Shown piece by piece: positions 36,053 through 47,623 of a DNA stretch of 64,000 bases. Numbering within the stretch: the first letter of the stretch is position 1; each line of letters begins with the position of its first letter. The notes below the pieces were generated by a model. It did no database searches. It saw only the letters and a list, made by a program, of their open reading frames with translations, and was not told the DNA's origin. Position numbers and translations under genes: made by a program. This DNA is from Bacteroidota bacterium (GTDB lineage: Bacteria; Bacteroidota; Bacteroidia; Bacteroidales; JAGONC01): NCBI GenBank assembly GCA_026391695.1, contig JAPLDP010000085.1:1-64000 (forward strand), written 5' to 3'.

Positions 36053-36499
36053 TTAGATTTTTGTTGCTACACCACCTGTGGATTCTATTGCTTTAATGGC
36101 TGTTGCCGTAAAGGCATGGGCTGCCACATCGATTTTGGTTTTGAGTTCGCCTCTGCCCAGGATCTTAATAAGATCATTTTTAGATACCAGTCCGTTTTCA
36201 ATAAATATTTTCTGGTTAAACTCGGAAATACCTTTAGCATCTGCCAGCGACTGCAAGATGTCAATGTTGATGCCCTTGTATGCCTTCCGGTTAAAGTTGG
36301 TGAATCCAAATTTTGGCACGCGTATATGCAAAGGCTTTTGACCTCCTTCAAAACCGAACTTGGTCTTATAACCGGATCTGGATTGGGCACCCTTATTACC
36401 TTTTGTGGATGTGCCTCCTTTACCGGAGCCCTGACCTCGGCCTATTCTTTTGCTTTTCCTGACTGATCCCTTTGCGGGTTTCAAATTACTTAAATCCAT
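36053..36499 (-). CDS. rplO: 50S ribosomal protein L15
   Basis: 148 residues. The extended Gly-rich N-terminus (RKSKRIGRGQGSGKGGTSTK, GAQSRSGYK) and the FEGGQKPLHIRVPKFGF block are diagnostic. A late assembly protein of the 50S, between rpmD and secY. Confidence 0.98.
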   Translation of the reverse strand: MDLSNLKPAKGSVRKSKRIGRGQGSGKGGTSTKGNKGAQSRSGYKTKFGFEGGQKPLHIRVPKFGFTNFNRKAYKGINIDILQSLADAKGISEFNQKIFIENGLVSKNDLIKILGRGELKTKIDVAAHAFTATAIKAIESTGGVATKI

Positions 36500-36525
36500 A
36501 TCGTCCAGTTATTTTTTTCAACAAA

Positions 36526-36705
36526 TTAAATTTCTTCGACGGTGAGCAGGTGTTTCACTTTGGCGATCATGCCCAGGACCTGTGGTGATGCTTCAACTTC
36601 AATGGTCTGATGCATTTTTTTGAAACCCAGTGCTTCAAGTGTCCGTTTCTGCCTTAAAGGCTTGCCTATGCCACTCCTTATTTGGGTTATTTTCAATTTT
36701 TTCAT
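36526..36705 (-). CDS. rpmD: 50S ribosomal protein L30
   Basis: 59 residues: MKKLKITQIRSGIGKPLRQK is followed by TLEALGFKKMHQTIEVE and GMIAKVKHLLTVEEI, matching L30 over its whole length. Between rpsE (21 bp gap) and rplO. Confidence 0.95.
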   Translation of the reverse strand: MKKLKITQIRSGIGKPLRQKRTLEALGFKKMHQTIEVEASPQVLGMIAKVKHLLTVEEI

Positions 36706-36726
36706 GGTGATCTGATTTAAGTGATG

Positions 36727-37245
36727 TTAACCATTGAACACTTTCTCCAGGCTGATACCGCGGAGTTGTGCCACAGCGTAAGGATCTCTCATTTGCATGA
36801 GCGCGTCGATCGTTGCTTTAACCACGTTATGCGGGTTGGACGATCCTTTGGATTTTGCCAGCACATCCTTAATGCCGACACTTTCGAGGACGGCACGCAT
36901 GGCACCACCGGCAATAACGCCTGTCCCGGGAGCAGCCGGTTTGAGGAAAACCCTCGCACCACCGTATTTTCCTGTCTGTTCGTGCGGTATAGTACTTTTC
37001 AGGATAGGCACCTTGATAAGATTTTTCTTGGCGTCATCGATACCTTTGGCGATGGCAGCCGTCACTTCCTTGGCTTTGCCAAGACCATAACCAACCACAC
37101 CACTTTCATTGCCAACAACGACAACGGCAGAGAAGCTGAATGTCCGGCCACCTTTGGTGACTTTGGTCACCCTCTGGATGCTGACCAGCTTATCTTTAAA
37201 CTCAATTTCGCTTGATTTTACTCTTTTTACATTTATACTTGTCAT
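36727..37245 (-). CDS. rpsE: 30S ribosomal protein S5
   Basis: 172 residues. The double-stranded-RNA-binding-like N-terminal domain ([35 protein letters not shown]) precedes the C-terminal alpha/beta domain ([21 protein letters not shown]). Important for translational accuracy. Five bases after rplR. Confidence 0.98.
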   Translation of the reverse strand: MTSINVKRVKSSEIEFKDKLVSIQRVTKVTKGGRTFSFSAVVVVGNESGVVGYGLGKAKEVTAAIAKGIDDAKKNLIKVPILKSTIPHEQTGKYGGARVFLKPAAPGTGVIAGGAMRAVLESVGIKDVLAKSKGSSNPHNVVKATIDALMQMRDPYAVAQLRGISLEKVFNG

Positions 37246-37250
37246 AATGA

Positions 37251-37613
37251 TTAAAATTTAAGGCCTACTTCCCTGGCCGCAGTGGCCAAAGATTTAACCC
37301 TGCCGTGATACAAATACCCATTACGGTCAAAAACAACATTATTAATTCCGGCTTTTATCGCCTTATCGGCTAAAAGCTTGCCAACCAGCCTGGCCTGCTC
37401 ATTTTTTGTGATCTTCTTACTGGCGATCTCAGGAATTCTTGAAGATGCAGCCACGAGTGTCTTGCCTTGACTGTCATCAATCAATTGGACATAGATTTGC
37501 TTATTGCTTCTGAAAACAGTCATTCGTGGCCTTTCAGGTGTCCCCTGCACGATCTTCCTGATCCTCATCTTGATCCGCTGGCGACGGAATATTTTCTTAT
37601 CATTTACTGCCAT
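37251..37613 (-). CDS. rplR: 50S ribosomal protein L18
   Basis: 120 residues from the ATG at 37613 ([15 protein letters not shown]); the upstream in-frame ATG adds only MFSV. Conserved parts: [20 protein letters not shown] and the terminal [19 protein letters not shown]. Binds 5S rRNA in the 50S central protuberance. Confidence 0.97.
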   Translation of the reverse strand: MAVNDKKIFRRQRIKMRIRKIVQGTPERPRMTVFRSNKQIYVQLIDDSQGKTLVAASSRIPEIASKKITKNEQARLVGKLLADKAIKAGINNVVFDRNGYLYHGRVKSLATAAREVGLKF

Positions 37614-37641
37614 CACTGAAAACATTAAATGGTTAATAGAA

Positions 37642-38199
37642 TTATTTCTGAGCGGCTGCTTTTCCAGCCTTTCTCTTTATCTCTTCATTCAAAAACTTGA
37701 TACCCTTGCCCTTATATGGCTCCGGCTTCCTGAAAGAACGGAGCTTGGCAGCTATCTGTCCCAGCAATTGCTTATCGATACCTTTTATTGTAATCGTCGG
37801 ATTCTTACCCCTTTCGGCTGTTGTTGCAACTTTTATTTCAGGGGGCAGCTCCAGAACAATGTTATGTGAATAACCCACGGCTAATTCAAGTAGCTGGCCA
37901 TTTACACTGGCTTTATATCCGACGCCGACCAGTTCCTGGGTAATGGTGAAGCCCTCGCTTACACCTTTCACCATGTTGGCCAGCAATGCCCTGTAAAGTC
38001 CGTGCATAGCCTTGTCCTGTTTCTCCTCTGTGGGCCTCTCCAGAAGTATCTCCGTGTCCTTTACGCTGACCCTGATCCTGGGATTGATACTCTGCTCGAG
38101 TTCGCCTAATTTCCCTTTTACCCTGACAATATTGTCATCGCTGATTGAGATTTCTACACCCTGGGGCAGGGGAATCGGTAATTTTCCTATCCTTGACAT
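37642..38199 (-). CDS. rplF: 50S ribosomal protein L6
   Basis: 185 residues from the ATG at 38199 ([17 protein letters not shown]), the family's usual start, preceded by AAGGAGATTACAGAT, a readable Shine-Dalgarno. Two related domains and the near-C-terminal [13 protein letters not shown] signature are present. Binds 23S rRNA near the factor-binding site. Confidence 0.98.
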   Translation of the reverse strand: MSRIGKLPIPLPQGVEISISDDNIVRVKGKLGELEQSINPRIRVSVKDTEILLERPTEEKQDKAMHGLYRALLANMVKGVSEGFTITQELVGVGYKASVNGQLLELAVGYSHNIVLELPPEIKVATTAERGKNPTITIKGIDKQLLGQIAAKLRSFRKPEPYKGKGIKFLNEEIKRKAGKAAAQK

Positions 38200-38215
38200 A
38201 TCTGTAATCTCCTTT

Positions 38216-38614
38216 TTAACTGACAAAACATAAGACCTCGCCACCAATCTTGAGCCTCCGGGCCTCTTTATCGGTCATGATACCCTGTGATGTGGATAAA
38301 ATCGCAATACCAAGGCCATTCAACACCCTTGGCAGCTCCTCCACTCCAACATATTTCCTTAAACCGGGTTTGCTCACTCTTTCCAGTTTCCTGATGGCAG
38401 AAATCTTGGATGTAGGATGATATTTAAGGGCAATCTTTATTTTCCCCTGTTTTTCATCATCTTCAAATTTATAATTCAGGATATAACCCTTATCTTGAAG
38501 AATCTTGGTGATCTCTTTCTTTTCATTCGATGCAGGAATTTCGACAATTCTGTGGTTTGCTTTCACAGCATTGCGTATCCTTGTTAAATAATCGGCAATC
38601 GGATCAGTAACCAT
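38216..38614 (-). CDS. rpsH: 30S ribosomal protein S8
   Basis: 132 residues. [18 protein letters not shown] at the N-terminus and the C-terminal [33 protein letters not shown] are typical. A primary 16S rRNA binder and the spc-operon repressor in E. coli; no such site was identified here. Confidence 0.98.
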   Translation of the reverse strand: MVTDPIADYLTRIRNAVKANHRIVEIPASNEKKEITKILQDKGYILNYKFEDDEKQGKIKIALKYHPTSKISAIRKLERVSKPGLRKYVGVEELPRVLNGLGIAILSTSQGIMTDKEARRLKIGGEVLCFVS

Positions 38615-38651
38615 TGTACTCGGATTAAATATTAATTGATGTTATTTTCTA

Positions 38652-38921
38652 TTACCAGCTTGCTTTTTTCACTCCCGGGATCAACCCTTGCAGAGCCATT
38701 TCCCTGAAGTTAATACGGGAAAGCCCGAACTGACGCATATACCCCCGGGGCCGGCCTGTAAGTTTACATCTGTTGTGTAAACGGACAGGAGAGGCATTCC
38801 TGGGTAATTTCTGCAGGGCAGCATAATCCCCGGCAGATTTTAAAGCAGCTCTTTTATCAGCATACCTGTTGACGAGTTTCTGCCTTTTAACTTCCCTGGC
38901 TTTCATCGATTCTTTTGCCAT
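38652..38921 (-). CDS. rpsN: 30S ribosomal protein S14, C-minus form
   Basis: 89 residues, the zinc-free long-type S14: only one Cys (in [13 protein letters not shown]), so the C-x-x-C pairs of the zinc form are absent. Ends [18 protein letters not shown] as usual. Five bases after rplE. Confidence 0.97.
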   Translation of the reverse strand: MAKESMKAREVKRQKLVNRYADKRAALKSAGDYAALQKLPRNASPVRLHNRCKLTGRPRGYMRQFGLSRINFREMALQGLIPGVKKASW

Positions 38922-38926
38922 AGATA

Positions 38927-39484
38927 TTATTGATTTAAAATTTTAAACGGTAAACCAAATTCCTTTAATAATGCGAAAGCTTCCTTATCAGTGCGCGCAG
39001 AGGTGACAAACGTGATATCCATTCCGTTCATTTTTGCCACTTTGTCAATGTCGATTTCAGGAAAAATAATTTGTTCGGTTACGCCGAATGTATAATTTCC
39101 TCTGCCGTCAAATCCTTTGTCGCTGATTCCCCTGAAGTCCCTTATTCTTGGCATTGCCACTGATACGAGCCTGTCGAGGAATTCATACATCCTGTGCCCG
39201 CGCAGGGTGACCCTGACAGCAATAGGCATGCCGCGGCGCAGCTTGAAATTGGATATATCACTCTTCGACTTGGTGGCCACAGCCCTCTGCCCGGTGATCG
39301 TTGTCATCTCACTGATGCTGGATTCTATCAGCTTTTTGTCGGTGATGGCCACTCCGACACCCTGGTTGAGACATATCTTATGCAGCCTGGGGACCTGCAT
39401 GACCGTCGTATAACTGAACTGCTTCATTAAAGCAGGCACGATCTCTTCGTCGTATTTTTTCTTTAATCTTGGTACGTATTCCAT
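38927..39484 (-). CDS. rplE: 50S ribosomal protein L5
   Basis: 185 residues. [36 protein letters not shown] and [19 protein letters not shown] are family blocks. Binds 5S rRNA. Its start codon shares one base with the stop of rplX. Confidence 0.98.
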   Translation of the reverse strand: MEYVPRLKKKYDEEIVPALMKQFSYTTVMQVPRLHKICLNQGVGVAITDKKLIESSISEMTTITGQRAVATKSKSDISNFKLRRGMPIAVRVTLRGHRMYEFLDRLVSVAMPRIRDFRGISDKGFDGRGNYTFGVTEQIIFPEIDIDKVAKMNGMDITFVTSARTDKEAFALLKEFGLPFKILNQ

Positions 39485-39807
39485 TACTTGATAACCCCCC
39501 CCGATTTTTTTGAATAACGAACTAGTTTATTGGTCTTGCTATCTTTCCTGCGCCCTGTCCTGGTGGGATGTCCTGCTCCGTCAATAACCTTCAGGTTGGA
39601 AATATGAATCGGTGATTCCTTATGTATGATGCCCCCTTTGGGATTCTGGGTGTTGGGCCGGCTGTGTTTTGATACCATGTTGATACCTTCCACGATAGCT
39701 GTCTGTTTATCTTTGTTTATGATAAGGACTCTTCCCTGCTGGCCTTTTGAATCCCCGGAGATAACCATCACTGTATCACCCTTCTTGATGTGCAGTTTAT
39801 GTATCAT
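39484..39807 (-). CDS. rplX: 50S ribosomal protein L24
   Basis: 107 residues with the KOW motif ([21 protein letters not shown]) and [19 protein letters not shown]. An assembly initiator of the 50S at the exit-tunnel side. Stop overlaps the rplE start. Confidence 0.98.
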   Translation of the reverse strand: MIHKLHIKKGDTVMVISGDSKGQQGRVLIINKDKQTAIVEGINMVSKHSRPNTQNPKGGIIHKESPIHISNLKVIDGAGHPTRTGRRKDSKTNKLVRYSKKSGGVIK

Positions 39808-39828
39808 ATGTGTTAATATTTGAATCCT

Positions 39829-40197
39829 TTAAAGCACCTCAGGTGCAAGTGAAACTATCTTCATATATTTTTTATCCCTCAGCTCCCTGGCTATGGGCCC
39901 GAAAATTCGCGTGCCGATCATCTCGCCAGCAGCGTTCAGTAACACAACAGCATTATCATCAAAACGGATATAAGATCCGTCATTTCGCCTGATCTCTTTA
40001 CTGGTTCTGACAATGACCGCTTTGGAGACTGTTCCCTTTTTAATGTTGCCTGATGGCAATGCATCTTTAACTGTGACAATGATCAGGTCACCCACAGAAG
40101 CATACCTTCTTTTGGTTCCGCCAAGGACCCTGATACAAAGTACCTCCCTGGCACCGCTGTTATCGGCAACGACAAGTCTTGATTCCTGTTGTATCAT
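39829..40197 (-). CDS. rplN: 50S ribosomal protein L14
   Basis: 122 residues, start [19 protein letters not shown], with [18 protein letters not shown] and [15 protein letters not shown]. Lies at the subunit interface. Two bases separate it from rpsQ. Confidence 0.98.
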   Translation of the reverse strand: MIQQESRLVVADNSGAREVLCIRVLGGTKRRYASVGDLIIVTVKDALPSGNIKKGTVSKAVIVRTSKEIRRNDGSYIRFDDNAVVLLNAAGEMIGTRIFGPIARELRDKKYMKIVSLAPEVL

Positions 40198-40199
40198 AA

Positions 40200-40454
40200 T
40201 TATTTAGCTCTTTCAATGATTTCTACTAATCGCCAACATTTAGTCTTGCTTAATGGTCTGGTTTCAGCAATACGTACTGTATCGCCTTCATGGCTTTCAT
40301 TCTTTTCGTCGTGTGCAACAAAAGTGCTTGACTTTTTAACAAACTTGCCATACATGGGATGTTTCACCTTGCGTGCAACCTCCACGATAATGGTCTTATT
40401 CATTTTTTCGCTGACCACTATTCCGATTTTCTCTTTTCTAAGCTTTCTTTCCAT
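40200..40454 (-). CDS. rpsQ: 30S ribosomal protein S17
   Basis: 84 residues, OB-fold: [19 protein letters not shown], then [19 protein letters not shown] and the [17 protein letters not shown] signature. A primary 16S rRNA binder. Confidence 0.98.
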   Translation of the reverse strand: MERKLRKEKIGIVVSEKMNKTIIVEVARKVKHPMYGKFVKKSSTFVAHDEKNESHEGDTVRIAETRPLSKTKCWRLVEIIERAK

Positions 40455-40465
40455 CTTAAAAAACT

Positions 40466-40690
40466 TTACTTTGTAACTTGCTCATTTTTTTTCAAAGCTT
40501 CTGCCATCCTGCGTTTATGCAATTCAGTTTCCAGCCTGGCAATGCCCTTCCTGTAAACCTTAATTTTATTAGGGTTCTCAAGAGGCGACACGGTGTGCGT
40601 CAGTTTCAGCTTTATCAGTTGTTTTTTTTCTTCTTCAAGTCTTTCAAGCAATTCAGGCGTTGAAAGCTCCCTGATGACGGATTGTTCCAT
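40466..40690 (-). CDS. rpmC: 50S ribosomal protein L29
   Basis: 74 residues, two long helices: [19 protein letters not shown] and [20 protein letters not shown]. Sits at the exit tunnel where it helps dock nascent-chain factors. A short Lys-rich tail. Confidence 0.97.
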   Translation of the reverse strand: MEQSVIRELSTPELLERLEEEKKQLIKLKLTHTVSPLENPNKIKVYRKGIARLETELHKRRMAEALKKNEQVTK

Positions 40691-40695
40691 AGTTA

Positions 40696-41124
40696 TTATG
40701 CTATTTCTTCAATATAATCTTTTCTGACAACAAATCTTGTGAGTACCGGCAATTTTTGGGCAGCCAGACGTAATGATTCCTTCGCTATATCGAGGGGTAC
40801 TCCATCTATCTCAAAGAGAATCCTTCCGGGCGTCACACAAGCTACGAACATCTCCGGGGCACCTTTTCCTTTGCCCATTCGAACTTCAGCAGGCTTCTTG
40901 GTTATAGGCTTGTCAGGAAATATTCTTATCCATATCTGCCCTTCACGTTTCATATGACGGGTGAGGGCCTGACGGGCTGCTTCAATCTGGCGGCCAGTGA
41001 TCCACTCCTGCTCCAGCGTCTTAATGCCAAAGGAGCCAAAAGCCAGTTGGTTGCCCCTCATAGCACATCCCTTCATTCTTCCCTTTTGCTGTTTTCTGTA
41101 TTTGGTTTTTTTCGGCTGTAACAT
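40696..41124 (-). CDS. rplP: 50S ribosomal protein L16
   Basis: 142 residues: [19 protein letters not shown], the [19 protein letters not shown] block and [20 protein letters not shown]. Organises the A-site tRNA region of the 50S. Five bases before rpmC. Confidence 0.98.
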   Translation of the reverse strand: MLQPKKTKYRKQQKGRMKGCAMRGNQLAFGSFGIKTLEQEWITGRQIEAARQALTRHMKREGQIWIRIFPDKPITKKPAEVRMGKGKGAPEMFVACVTPGRILFEIDGVPLDIAKESLRLAAQKLPVLTRFVVRKDYIEEIA

Positions 41125-41158
41125 AGTTACTATCGTTTAAGTTGAACTATTAATCTGT

Positions 41159-41881
41159 TTATCTTGGTCCGCGGCCTTTAGGTCTTCCACCTTTGGCTCT
41201 CACTCCCGGTGTGGGCTTTGCTTTGACCACCGAGCCGGAAGGTGAGAGTTCGCGTTTTTCGTATACCTCACCTTTGCATATCCACACTTTGATACCGATT
41301 CTTCCATAGGTTGTATGGGCTTCAGCTGTAGCATAATCAATATCGGCCCTGAGCGTATGTAGTGGGATGCGGCCTTCCTTATACTGTTCACTCCGTGCCA
41401 TTTCAGCACCACCAAGACGTCCGGATATCATGATCTTGATACCTTCGGCGCCGATCCGCATGGAGGAGGCTATCGCAGTTTTTATCGCACGGCGGTAGGA
41501 TATCCTGCCCTCAATCTGTTTGGCAACAGTATTGCCGACGATGATGGCATCCAGTTCAGGCCTTTTGATTTCCGATATGTTGATCTGCACTTCCTTATTC
41601 GTGAGCTTCTTAAGCTCTTCCTTAAGCTTATCGACTTCCTGGCCGGCCTTGCCGATGATGATACCGGGACGTGCCGTGTTAATGGTCACAGTCACCAGCT
41701 TCAACGTACGTTCTATGATCGTCCTGGAGATACCGGCTTTGGAAAGACGTGCATTCAGATATCTCCGTATTTTTTCGTCTTCTACAAGTTTACTTGCAAA
41801 ACTTTTCCCTCCAAACCAGTTGGAATCCCATCCACGGATGATCCCTAATCTGTTGCCTATTGGATTCGTCTTTTGTCCCAT
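41159..41881 (-). CDS. rpsC: 30S ribosomal protein S3
   Basis: 240 residues. N-terminal [20 protein letters not shown], a type II KH domain with [10 protein letters not shown], and the C-terminal [21 protein letters not shown] region that lines the mRNA entry channel. A short Gly/Lys/Arg tail follows. Confidence 0.98.
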   Translation of the reverse strand: MGQKTNPIGNRLGIIRGWDSNWFGGKSFASKLVEDEKIRRYLNARLSKAGISRTIIERTLKLVTVTINTARPGIIIGKAGQEVDKLKEELKKLTNKEVQINISEIKRPELDAIIVGNTVAKQIEGRISYRRAIKTAIASSMRIGAEGIKIMISGRLGGAEMARSEQYKEGRIPLHTLRADIDYATAEAHTTYGRIGIKVWICKGEVYEKRELSPSGSVVKAKPTPGVRAKGGRPKGRGPR

Positions 41882-41919
41882 TAAGTTTCTTTTTTGTGAT
41901 GATTGTTATTTGGGGTGAT

Positions 41920-42372
41920 TTATACGTTAGCTGTTTCTAATACTTTTTTCTTTTCTTTTACAGGCTTATCAACCACTTCTTTCATGCTGTCGAGCAGCAG
42001 GGTAATGTGATTGGAACGTTTCCTGATGCGGTAGGCGCGTCCCTGTGGTGCAGGCCTGACACGTTTCAATTGCCTGCCGCTGTCCACATATACCTCCTTC
42101 ACATAGAGATGGCTCTCTTCTATACGGGCACCTTCATTCTTGGCCTGCCAGTTGGCAATAGCGGATAGCAACAGCTTATGCAGGTCTTTTGATGGTTCCT
42201 TGTGGGTATTCTTTAATATATGCAGGGCAGATTCCACATCCACACCGCGGATGAGATCAGCAACCAACCGCATTTTACGAGGTGATGACGGACAGTTGCG
42301 AAGCTGCGCTGCAAATACCTTTTTACTTGCTTCCTTTATCTGCTCTGATCTGATTCGTTTTCTGGCTCCCAT
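41920..42372 (-). CDS. rplV: 50S ribosomal protein L22
   Basis: 150 residues. Core: [35 protein letters not shown] and the loop ending [20 protein letters not shown] that reaches into the exit tunnel. The C-terminus is extended by a Lys-rich stretch ([11 protein letters not shown]). Confidence 0.98.
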   Translation of the reverse strand: MGARKRIRSEQIKEASKKVFAAQLRNCPSSPRKMRLVADLIRGVDVESALHILKNTHKEPSKDLHKLLLSAIANWQAKNEGARIEESHLYVKEVYVDSGRQLKRVRPAPQGRAYRIRKRSNHITLLLDSMKEVVDKPVKEKKKVLETANV

Positions 42373-42395
42373 AGCTTTATAATTTCAATTATTTC

Positions 42396-42662
42396 TTACC
42401 TTTTACTTCCTGCATGACCTCTGAAGATGCGTGTCGGGGCAAATTCACCCAGCCGGTGCCCAACCATATTCTCGGTGACATACACCGGAATAAACTTGTT
42501 ACCGTTATGCACAGCAATGGTCAATCCGACAAACTCCGGTGAAATCACCGAACCTCTTGACCATGTCTTAATGACTGATTTCTTCCTGGTCTGAACGGCA
42601 TCTGATACCTTTTTCTCCAGTTTGTAGTGAATAAATGGTCCTTTTTTCAGTGAACGGCTCAT
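42396..42662 (-). CDS. rpsS: 30S ribosomal protein S19
   Basis: 88 residues: [41 protein letters not shown] and the [10 protein letters not shown] signature. Head of the 30S, partner of S13. Confidence 0.98.
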   Translation of the reverse strand: MSRSLKKGPFIHYKLEKKVSDAVQTRKKSVIKTWSRGSVISPEFVGLTIAVHNGNKFIPVYVTENMVGHRLGEFAPTRIFRGHAGSKR

Positions 42663-42684
42663 GATATAATGATTTAACTGTTCT

Positions 42685-43509
42685 TTACTTTTTTCTCTTT
42701 TCTATGATATATTTATTGGAGTCCTTTTTTGCCTTCCGTGTGCGGTAACCTTTGGCCGGTATACCCTTTCTGGAACGGGGGTGACCGCCGGATGCACGGC
42801 CTTCGCCGCCACCCATAGGATGGTCAACAGGATTCATGGCGACGCCTCTTGTTCGCGGGCGGCGACCCATCCAACGGCTACGGCCGGCCTTGCCCGATAC
42901 CTCCAGGTTATGGTCAGGATTGGAAACCATGCCAATGGTCGCCCTGCATGTCTGAAGAATCATACGTGTCTCGCCTGATGGCATCTTCAGAATGGCATAT
43001 TTGTTATCCCGTGACATAAGCTGTGCATACGACCCGGCACTGCGTGCCATCTTTGCACCCTCTCCCGGCCTCAGCTCCACATTGTGTATGATGGTGCCAA
43101 AAGGTATCTCGCTGAGGTACATCGTGTTTCCGATTTCCGGGGCAACACCTTTTCCCGAGCTGACCTGCTGGCCAACCTTGATACCATAAGGCGCTATGAT
43201 GTATCTCTTCTCGCCGTCAGCATAATATAACAGGGCCACCCGCGATGATCTGTTTGGATCATACTCGATGGACTTCACCAATGCAGGTATGCCCTCCTTT
43301 TCACGCTTAAAATCTATAAGCCTGTACTGACGTTTATGACCTCCGCCATGGTAACGGATAGTCATCTTACCTTCATTATTTCTGCCGCCGGTCTTGTGTA
43401 TCGGCACCAATAATCTTTTTTCAGGCGTGCTGGCTGTCAGGTCATCAAACGCACTGATGAGTTTAAAGCGCTGACCGGGCGTTGTCGGTTTGAATTTTTT
43501 TAAAGCCAT
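42685..43509 (-). CDS. rplB: 50S ribosomal protein L2
   Basis: 274 residues. [20 protein letters not shown], the RNA-binding core, and [20 protein letters not shown], whose His near the C-terminus is required for peptidyl transferase activity. Ends in a Lys-rich tail. Confidence 0.98.
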   Translation of the reverse strand: MALKKFKPTTPGQRFKLISAFDDLTASTPEKRLLVPIHKTGGRNNEGKMTIRYHGGGHKRQYRLIDFKREKEGIPALVKSIEYDPNRSSRVALLYYADGEKRYIIAPYGIKVGQQVSSGKGVAPEIGNTMYLSEIPFGTIIHNVELRPGEGAKMARSAGSYAQLMSRDNKYAILKMPSGETRMILQTCRATIGMVSNPDHNLEVSGKAGRSRWMGRRPRTRGVAMNPVDHPMGGGEGRASGGHPRSRKGIPAKGYRTRKAKKDSNKYIIEKRKK

Positions 43510-43513
43510 TTAT

Positions 43514-43804
43514 TTAAATATTGCTGTAAAAATCAATAGTTTCACCTTCTGCTAATGTGACAATAGCCTTTTTGTATGCATTCGTTCTACCTTGAAGAAT
43601 GCCTGACTTTGTATACCGGGATTTGATCTTGCCCGAATAATTCATCGTATTCACAGAGAGCACGTCAACGCCATAGATATCCTTTATAGCCTTCTTGATC
43701 TGAAGCTTATTAGCCCTCCTGTCGACGATGAATCCAAACTGGTTGAGCGCTTCTCCCTTGGCTGTCATCTTTTCCGTTATGATCGGTTCTAGTATGATAC
43801 CCAT
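43514..43804 (-). CDS. rplW: 50S ribosomal protein L23
   Basis: 96 residues: LEPIITEKMTAKGEALNQFGF, ANKLQIKKAIKDIYGVDVLSV and a basic loop. Docking site for trigger factor and SRP at the tunnel exit. Four bases before rplB. Confidence 0.97.
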   Translation of the reverse strand: MGIILEPIITEKMTAKGEALNQFGFIVDRRANKLQIKKAIKDIYGVDVLSVNTMNYSGKIKSRYTKSGILQGRTNAYKKAIVTLAEGETIDFYSNI

Positions 43805-43843
43805 TGTACTTTTATTTAAATGTTCTTTTTGAGCCTTCCGGTA

Positions 43844-44473
43844 TTATTCTGCCAAAACTTTTTCAATATCCTTCAGGGATCCTTCCACAATGAACAACCT
43901 GTTGTGTTTGAGGATGTCGTATGTGTTTATATCGGTCGCATTCATGATTTTCACCTGTTGCAGGTTCCTGGATGAAAGAAGGATATTCCGGTCGGAGGCA
44001 GGTACGACAAATAATGCTTTCTTGTTCCCCGTTTCAAAATTCTTTAGTATCTCTATAAAGTTTTTGGTCCGTGGTTTTTCGAACTTCAGATCGTCGAGGA
44101 TGATAATCTCATTATCTTTTGCCTTGTAACTTAATGCAGAGACACGTGCCAGGCGTTTGACCTTTTTATTCACCTTAAAATCATAATCTCTCGGATGGGG
44201 ACCGAATATCCTTCCGCCGCCCCTGAATAAGGGCGACTTGATACTTCCGGACCGTGCCGTACCGGTGCCTTTCTGCCGTTTAAGCTTCTTTGTGCTTCCC
44301 GACACCGCACTTTTCTCCAATGTGTCATGTGTACCCTGCCGTTGATTGTCCATATATTGCTTCGTGTCGAGGTATATGGCATGGTCATTTGGTTCTGCAC
44401 CAAATATGGCACTGTCCAGGGTAATGCTCCTGGATGTCTTGGTACCGTCCATTTGAAATACTGCTAACTCCAT
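43844..44473 (-). CDS. rplD: 50S ribosomal protein L4
   Basis: 209 residues with the tunnel loop region [35 protein letters not shown], and the C-terminal [20 protein letters not shown]-type segment. In E. coli it also represses the S10 operon; no leader site was recognised. Its start overlaps rplC by 10 bp. Confidence 0.98.
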   Translation of the reverse strand: MELAVFQMDGTKTSRSITLDSAIFGAEPNDHAIYLDTKQYMDNQRQGTHDTLEKSAVSGSTKKLKRQKGTGTARSGSIKSPLFRGGGRIFGPHPRDYDFKVNKKVKRLARVSALSYKAKDNEIIILDDLKFEKPRTKNFIEILKNFETGNKKALFVVPASDRNILLSSRNLQQVKIMNATDINTYDILKHNRLFIVEGSLKDIEKVLAE

Positions 44474-45093
44474 CTTTCTAATATTAAATATGAACCATTT
44501 GGCCCAGGGACTGATCCTTTGACTATGACTATATTCTTATCAGGGATAAGTTTCATGATCTGAAGATTGATCATTTTAATCCTGCTGTTTCCAACCTGAC
44601 CAGCCATACGCGTTCCCTTGAATACGCGCGAAGGATATGATGATGCGCCGACAGATCCGGGTGCTCTCAGCCTGTTACTCTGGCCATGGCTGGCTTCGCC
44701 GACACCTTTAAAACCATACCGTTTCACAACACCCTGAAAACCCTTGCCTTTTGTATATCCTACCACATCGATAAACTCGCCTTCAATGAAAACGTCTACC
44801 GTAATAACATCGCCGAAAGTCTTCTGGTGTCCAGCTTCAAACCTAGTGAATTCACGGAGGATCTTCTTGGGAGTGGTTTTGGCTTTTATATAATGACCTT
44901 TCATGGCCTTGGTGGTCTTATTCTCCTTTTGGTCATCAAAAGCGAGTTGAATGGCCTCATAACCATCTGTATCCTTGGTCCTGACCTGTGTTACGATACA
45001 TGGCCCGGCCTGAATGACCGTACAGGGAATATTCTTTCCGTTGTCATCGTAAATGCTGGTCATTCCGACCTTTTTTCCTATAAGTCCTGACAT
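44464..45093 (-). CDS. rplC: 50S ribosomal protein L3
   Basis: 209 residues: [40 protein letters not shown]-type central loop, and [20 protein letters not shown]. An early 50S assembly protein near the peptidyl transferase centre. Confidence 0.98.
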   Translation of the reverse strand: MSGLIGKKVGMTSIYDDNGKNIPCTVIQAGPCIVTQVRTKDTDGYEAIQLAFDDQKENKTTKAMKGHYIKAKTTPKKILREFTRFEAGHQKTFGDVITVDVFIEGEFIDVVGYTKGKGFQGVVKRYGFKGVGEASHGQSNRLRAPGSVGASSYPSRVFKGTRMAGQVGNSRIKMINLQIMKLIPDKNIVIVKGSVPGPNGSYLILERWS

Positions 45094-45131
45094 GATATGC
45101 TGTTTTTAAGACTTTTATTTACTCTCGTTCT

Positions 45132-45437
45132 CTACACTTTTATTTCCACTTCAACACCGCTGGGCAATTCAAGTTTCATCAACGCATCAATGGTCTTGGA
45201 TGTGGTGCTGTAAATATCCAGAAGCCGCTTATAGGAACAGAGCTGAAACTGTTCCCTAGACTTCTTGTTTACAAATGTTGACCTGTTCACTGTAAAAATC
45301 TTCTTGTCCGTCGGCAATGGTATCGGACCACTGACAATAGCACCCGTCGATTTCACGGTCTTGACAATTTTTTCTGCAGACTTGTCAACAAGGTTGTAAT
45401 CGTAAGATTTTAATTTAATCCTAATCCTTTGGCTCAC
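45132..45437 (-). CDS. rpsJ: 30S ribosomal protein S10
   Basis: 101 residues: [20 protein letters not shown], then [20 protein letters not shown] and [20 protein letters not shown]. It follows fusA directly, with no tuf gene between, as is usual in this phylum. Also the NusE antitermination factor. Confidence 0.98.
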   Translation of the reverse strand: MSQRIRIKLKSYDYNLVDKSAEKIVKTVKSTGAIVSGPIPLPTDKKIFTVNRSTFVNKKSREQFQLCSYKRLLDIYSTTSKTIDALMKLELPSGVEVEIKV

Positions 45438-45492
45438 GGTTTTGAGATTTTGTTTATATCTTAAATCTATATGTGTTCTATTGTTCCTTCAT

Positions 45493-47595
45493 TTAAATCA
45501 GGACATACCCTTTGATCTTGTAAATGATCTCCTCTGTTATGTCCTGAGGTACTATTTCATAATGTGAAAACTCAAGTGTTGATGTGGCTCTCCCTGATGT
45601 GATGGTCCGCAATGCGGTGACATATCCGAACATTTCTGCCAGGGGAACCCTTGCTTTTAAAACCACTGCGCCAACCCTTGTGCTGATATCTTCGGTGTGG
45701 CCTCTGCGTCTGTTCAGGTCACCGGTAATGTCACCCAGATATTCATCAGGGGTGACGACTTCCATTTTCATGACAGGCTCGAGCAGAACAGTCTTGGCTT
45801 TTTTGGATGCTTCCCTGAAAGCTTTGTTGGCAGCGATTTCAAATGATAAAACATCAGAATCTACCGGGTGGTATGAACCATCCAGCAGCCTGACTTTCAG
45901 GTTATAGACAGGGAATCCAAGCAGTATGCCGTTATTCATGGCTGTCTTGAAACCTTTTTCAACAGCAGGGATGAACTCCCTGGGAATAGCGCCGCTTTTC
46001 ACTTCATTGATGAACTGCAAACCTTTCAATCCTGTGTCTGCCGGACCGACTTCAACAAGTATATCGGCAAATTTGCCACGTCCGCCCGACTGTTTTTTAT
46101 AGACCTCATGGTGTTCTACTGCATTGACCAAGGCTTCCTTGTATGCAACCTGAGGCTGACCTTTATTACATGCGATATTGAATTCCCTTTGTAAACGGTC
46201 AAGCAGCACTTCTAAATGAAGCTCTCCCATGCCGCTGATGATGGTCTGGCCCGTCTCTTCATCCACTTTGACCGAGAAGGTTGGATCTTCTTCAGCCAGC
46301 TTATGCAGCGATATATCCAGTTTATCGACGTCATCCTGTGTTTTTGGCTCCACAGCTATCCTGATGACAGGTTCCGGGAACTTAATGGATTCGAGTGCCA
46401 CCGGATACCGCGGATCGCAAAGCGTGTCACCGGTGCGTATTTGTTTCAATCCAACAGCGACGGCAATATCCCCGGCTTCCACATGCTGTACAGGATTTTG
46501 CTTGTTGGCATGCATCAGCAACAGACGGGATATTCGCTCTTTATGACCTGTTGTCGTGTTCAGAACAGTTTCACCGGCATCAAGGTGGCCGGAATAGATC
46601 CTGAAAAATGTGATACGTCCCACATAGGGATCTGCGGCTATTTTAAAAGCCAATGCAGTGAAGGGTTCATTTACATCAGCATATCTGGTTTCTTCTTTTC
46701 TCGTTACCGGATTAACACCTTTAACAGGCGGGATATCGGTAGGACAAGGCAGGTAACGTACAATGGCATCAAGTAGGTTCTGTATGCCTTTATTTTTGAA
46801 GGCTGCCCCGCACAATACGGGGGTCATGCGCAGTTCAATAGTAGCTTTGCGGATCGCTGTATGAATATCCTGCACAGTGATGGAGTCGGGATCATCAATA
46901 TATTTGGCAAAGAACTCTTCATCTTCTTCTGCAAGGCCTTCGATCATGAGATTTCTATACTCTTCCACTTCAGCTTTCATCACTTCGGGAACAGGGCTTT
47001 CGAAAAATTGCATGCCGAGAGAGTCATCATCCCATTTGTAAGTTTTTCTGTTGATAAGGTCAATCACCCCTGAAAAGGCATCTTCGGCACCGAGAGGAAG
47101 CTGAATGGGCAACGGCCTGGCGCCGAGTTTTCTTTTGATCTGTTCGATGACGCTGTAAAAATCCGCTCCTGCCCTGTCCATCTTATTGACAAAGCTGAGA
47201 CGCGGAACACCATATTTATCAGCCTGTTTCCAAACCGTTTCCGACTGTGGTTCCACGCCGCCGACGCCGCAGAAAATAGCTATAGCGCCGTCAAGGACAC
47301 GCAGGGAACGTTCCACTTCGACCGTAAAATCCACATGTCCCGGCGTATCAATAATGTTTATTTTGTGGCTTACCCCTTCCAAATCCCAGAAAACAGTAGT
47401 AGCTGTAGAGGCGATGGTGATGCCACGTTCCTGTTCCTGTACCATCCAGTCCATGGTGGCTGTGCCATCATGCACCTCACCCATGCGGTAATTGATGCCG
47501 GTATAATACAATATGCGCTCAGTCGTGGTGGTCTTGCCAGCATCGATATGAGCCATTATGCCGATATTGCGCGTATGTTTGAGTTTTTCCGACAT
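45493..47595 (-). CDS. fusA: elongation factor G
   Basis: 700 residues from the ATG at 47595 ([20 protein letters not shown]), the standard EF-G start; the frame is open for 60 more codons into rpsG, which is coincidental. GTPase motifs: [10 protein letters not shown] (P-loop), D-T-P-G-H-V-D-F and N-K-M-D-R. Domains II to V follow ([18 protein letters not shown], then the [20 protein letters not shown] block). Drives translocation and, with RRF, ribosome recycling. Confidence 0.98.
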   Translation of the reverse strand: MSEKLKHTRNIGIMAHIDAGKTTTTERILYYTGINYRMGEVHDGTATMDWMVQEQERGITIASTATTVFWDLEGVSHKINIIDTPGHVDFTVEVERSLRVLDGAIAIFCGVGGVEPQSETVWKQADKYGVPRLSFVNKMDRAGADFYSVIEQIKRKLGARPLPIQLPLGAEDAFSGVIDLINRKTYKWDDDSLGMQFFESPVPEVMKAEVEEYRNLMIEGLAEEDEEFFAKYIDDPDSITVQDIHTAIRKATIELRMTPVLCGAAFKNKGIQNLLDAIVRYLPCPTDIPPVKGVNPVTRKEETRYADVNEPFTALAFKIAADPYVGRITFFRIYSGHLDAGETVLNTTTGHKERISRLLLMHANKQNPVQHVEAGDIAVAVGLKQIRTGDTLCDPRYPVALESIKFPEPVIRIAVEPKTQDDVDKLDISLHKLAEEDPTFSVKVDEETGQTIISGMGELHLEVLLDRLQREFNIACNKGQPQVAYKEALVNAVEHHEVYKKQSGGRGKFADILVEVGPADTGLKGLQFINEVKSGAIPREFIPAVEKGFKTAMNNGILLGFPVYNLKVRLLDGSYHPVDSDVLSFEIAANKAFREASKKAKTVLLEPVMKMEVVTPDEYLGDITGDLNRRRGHTEDISTRVGAVVLKARVPLAEMFGYVTALRTITSGRATSTLEFSHYEIVPQDITEEIIYKIKGYVLI

Positions 47596-47623
47596 TACTG
47601 TATTATACCCGTCTGTTGTATCG

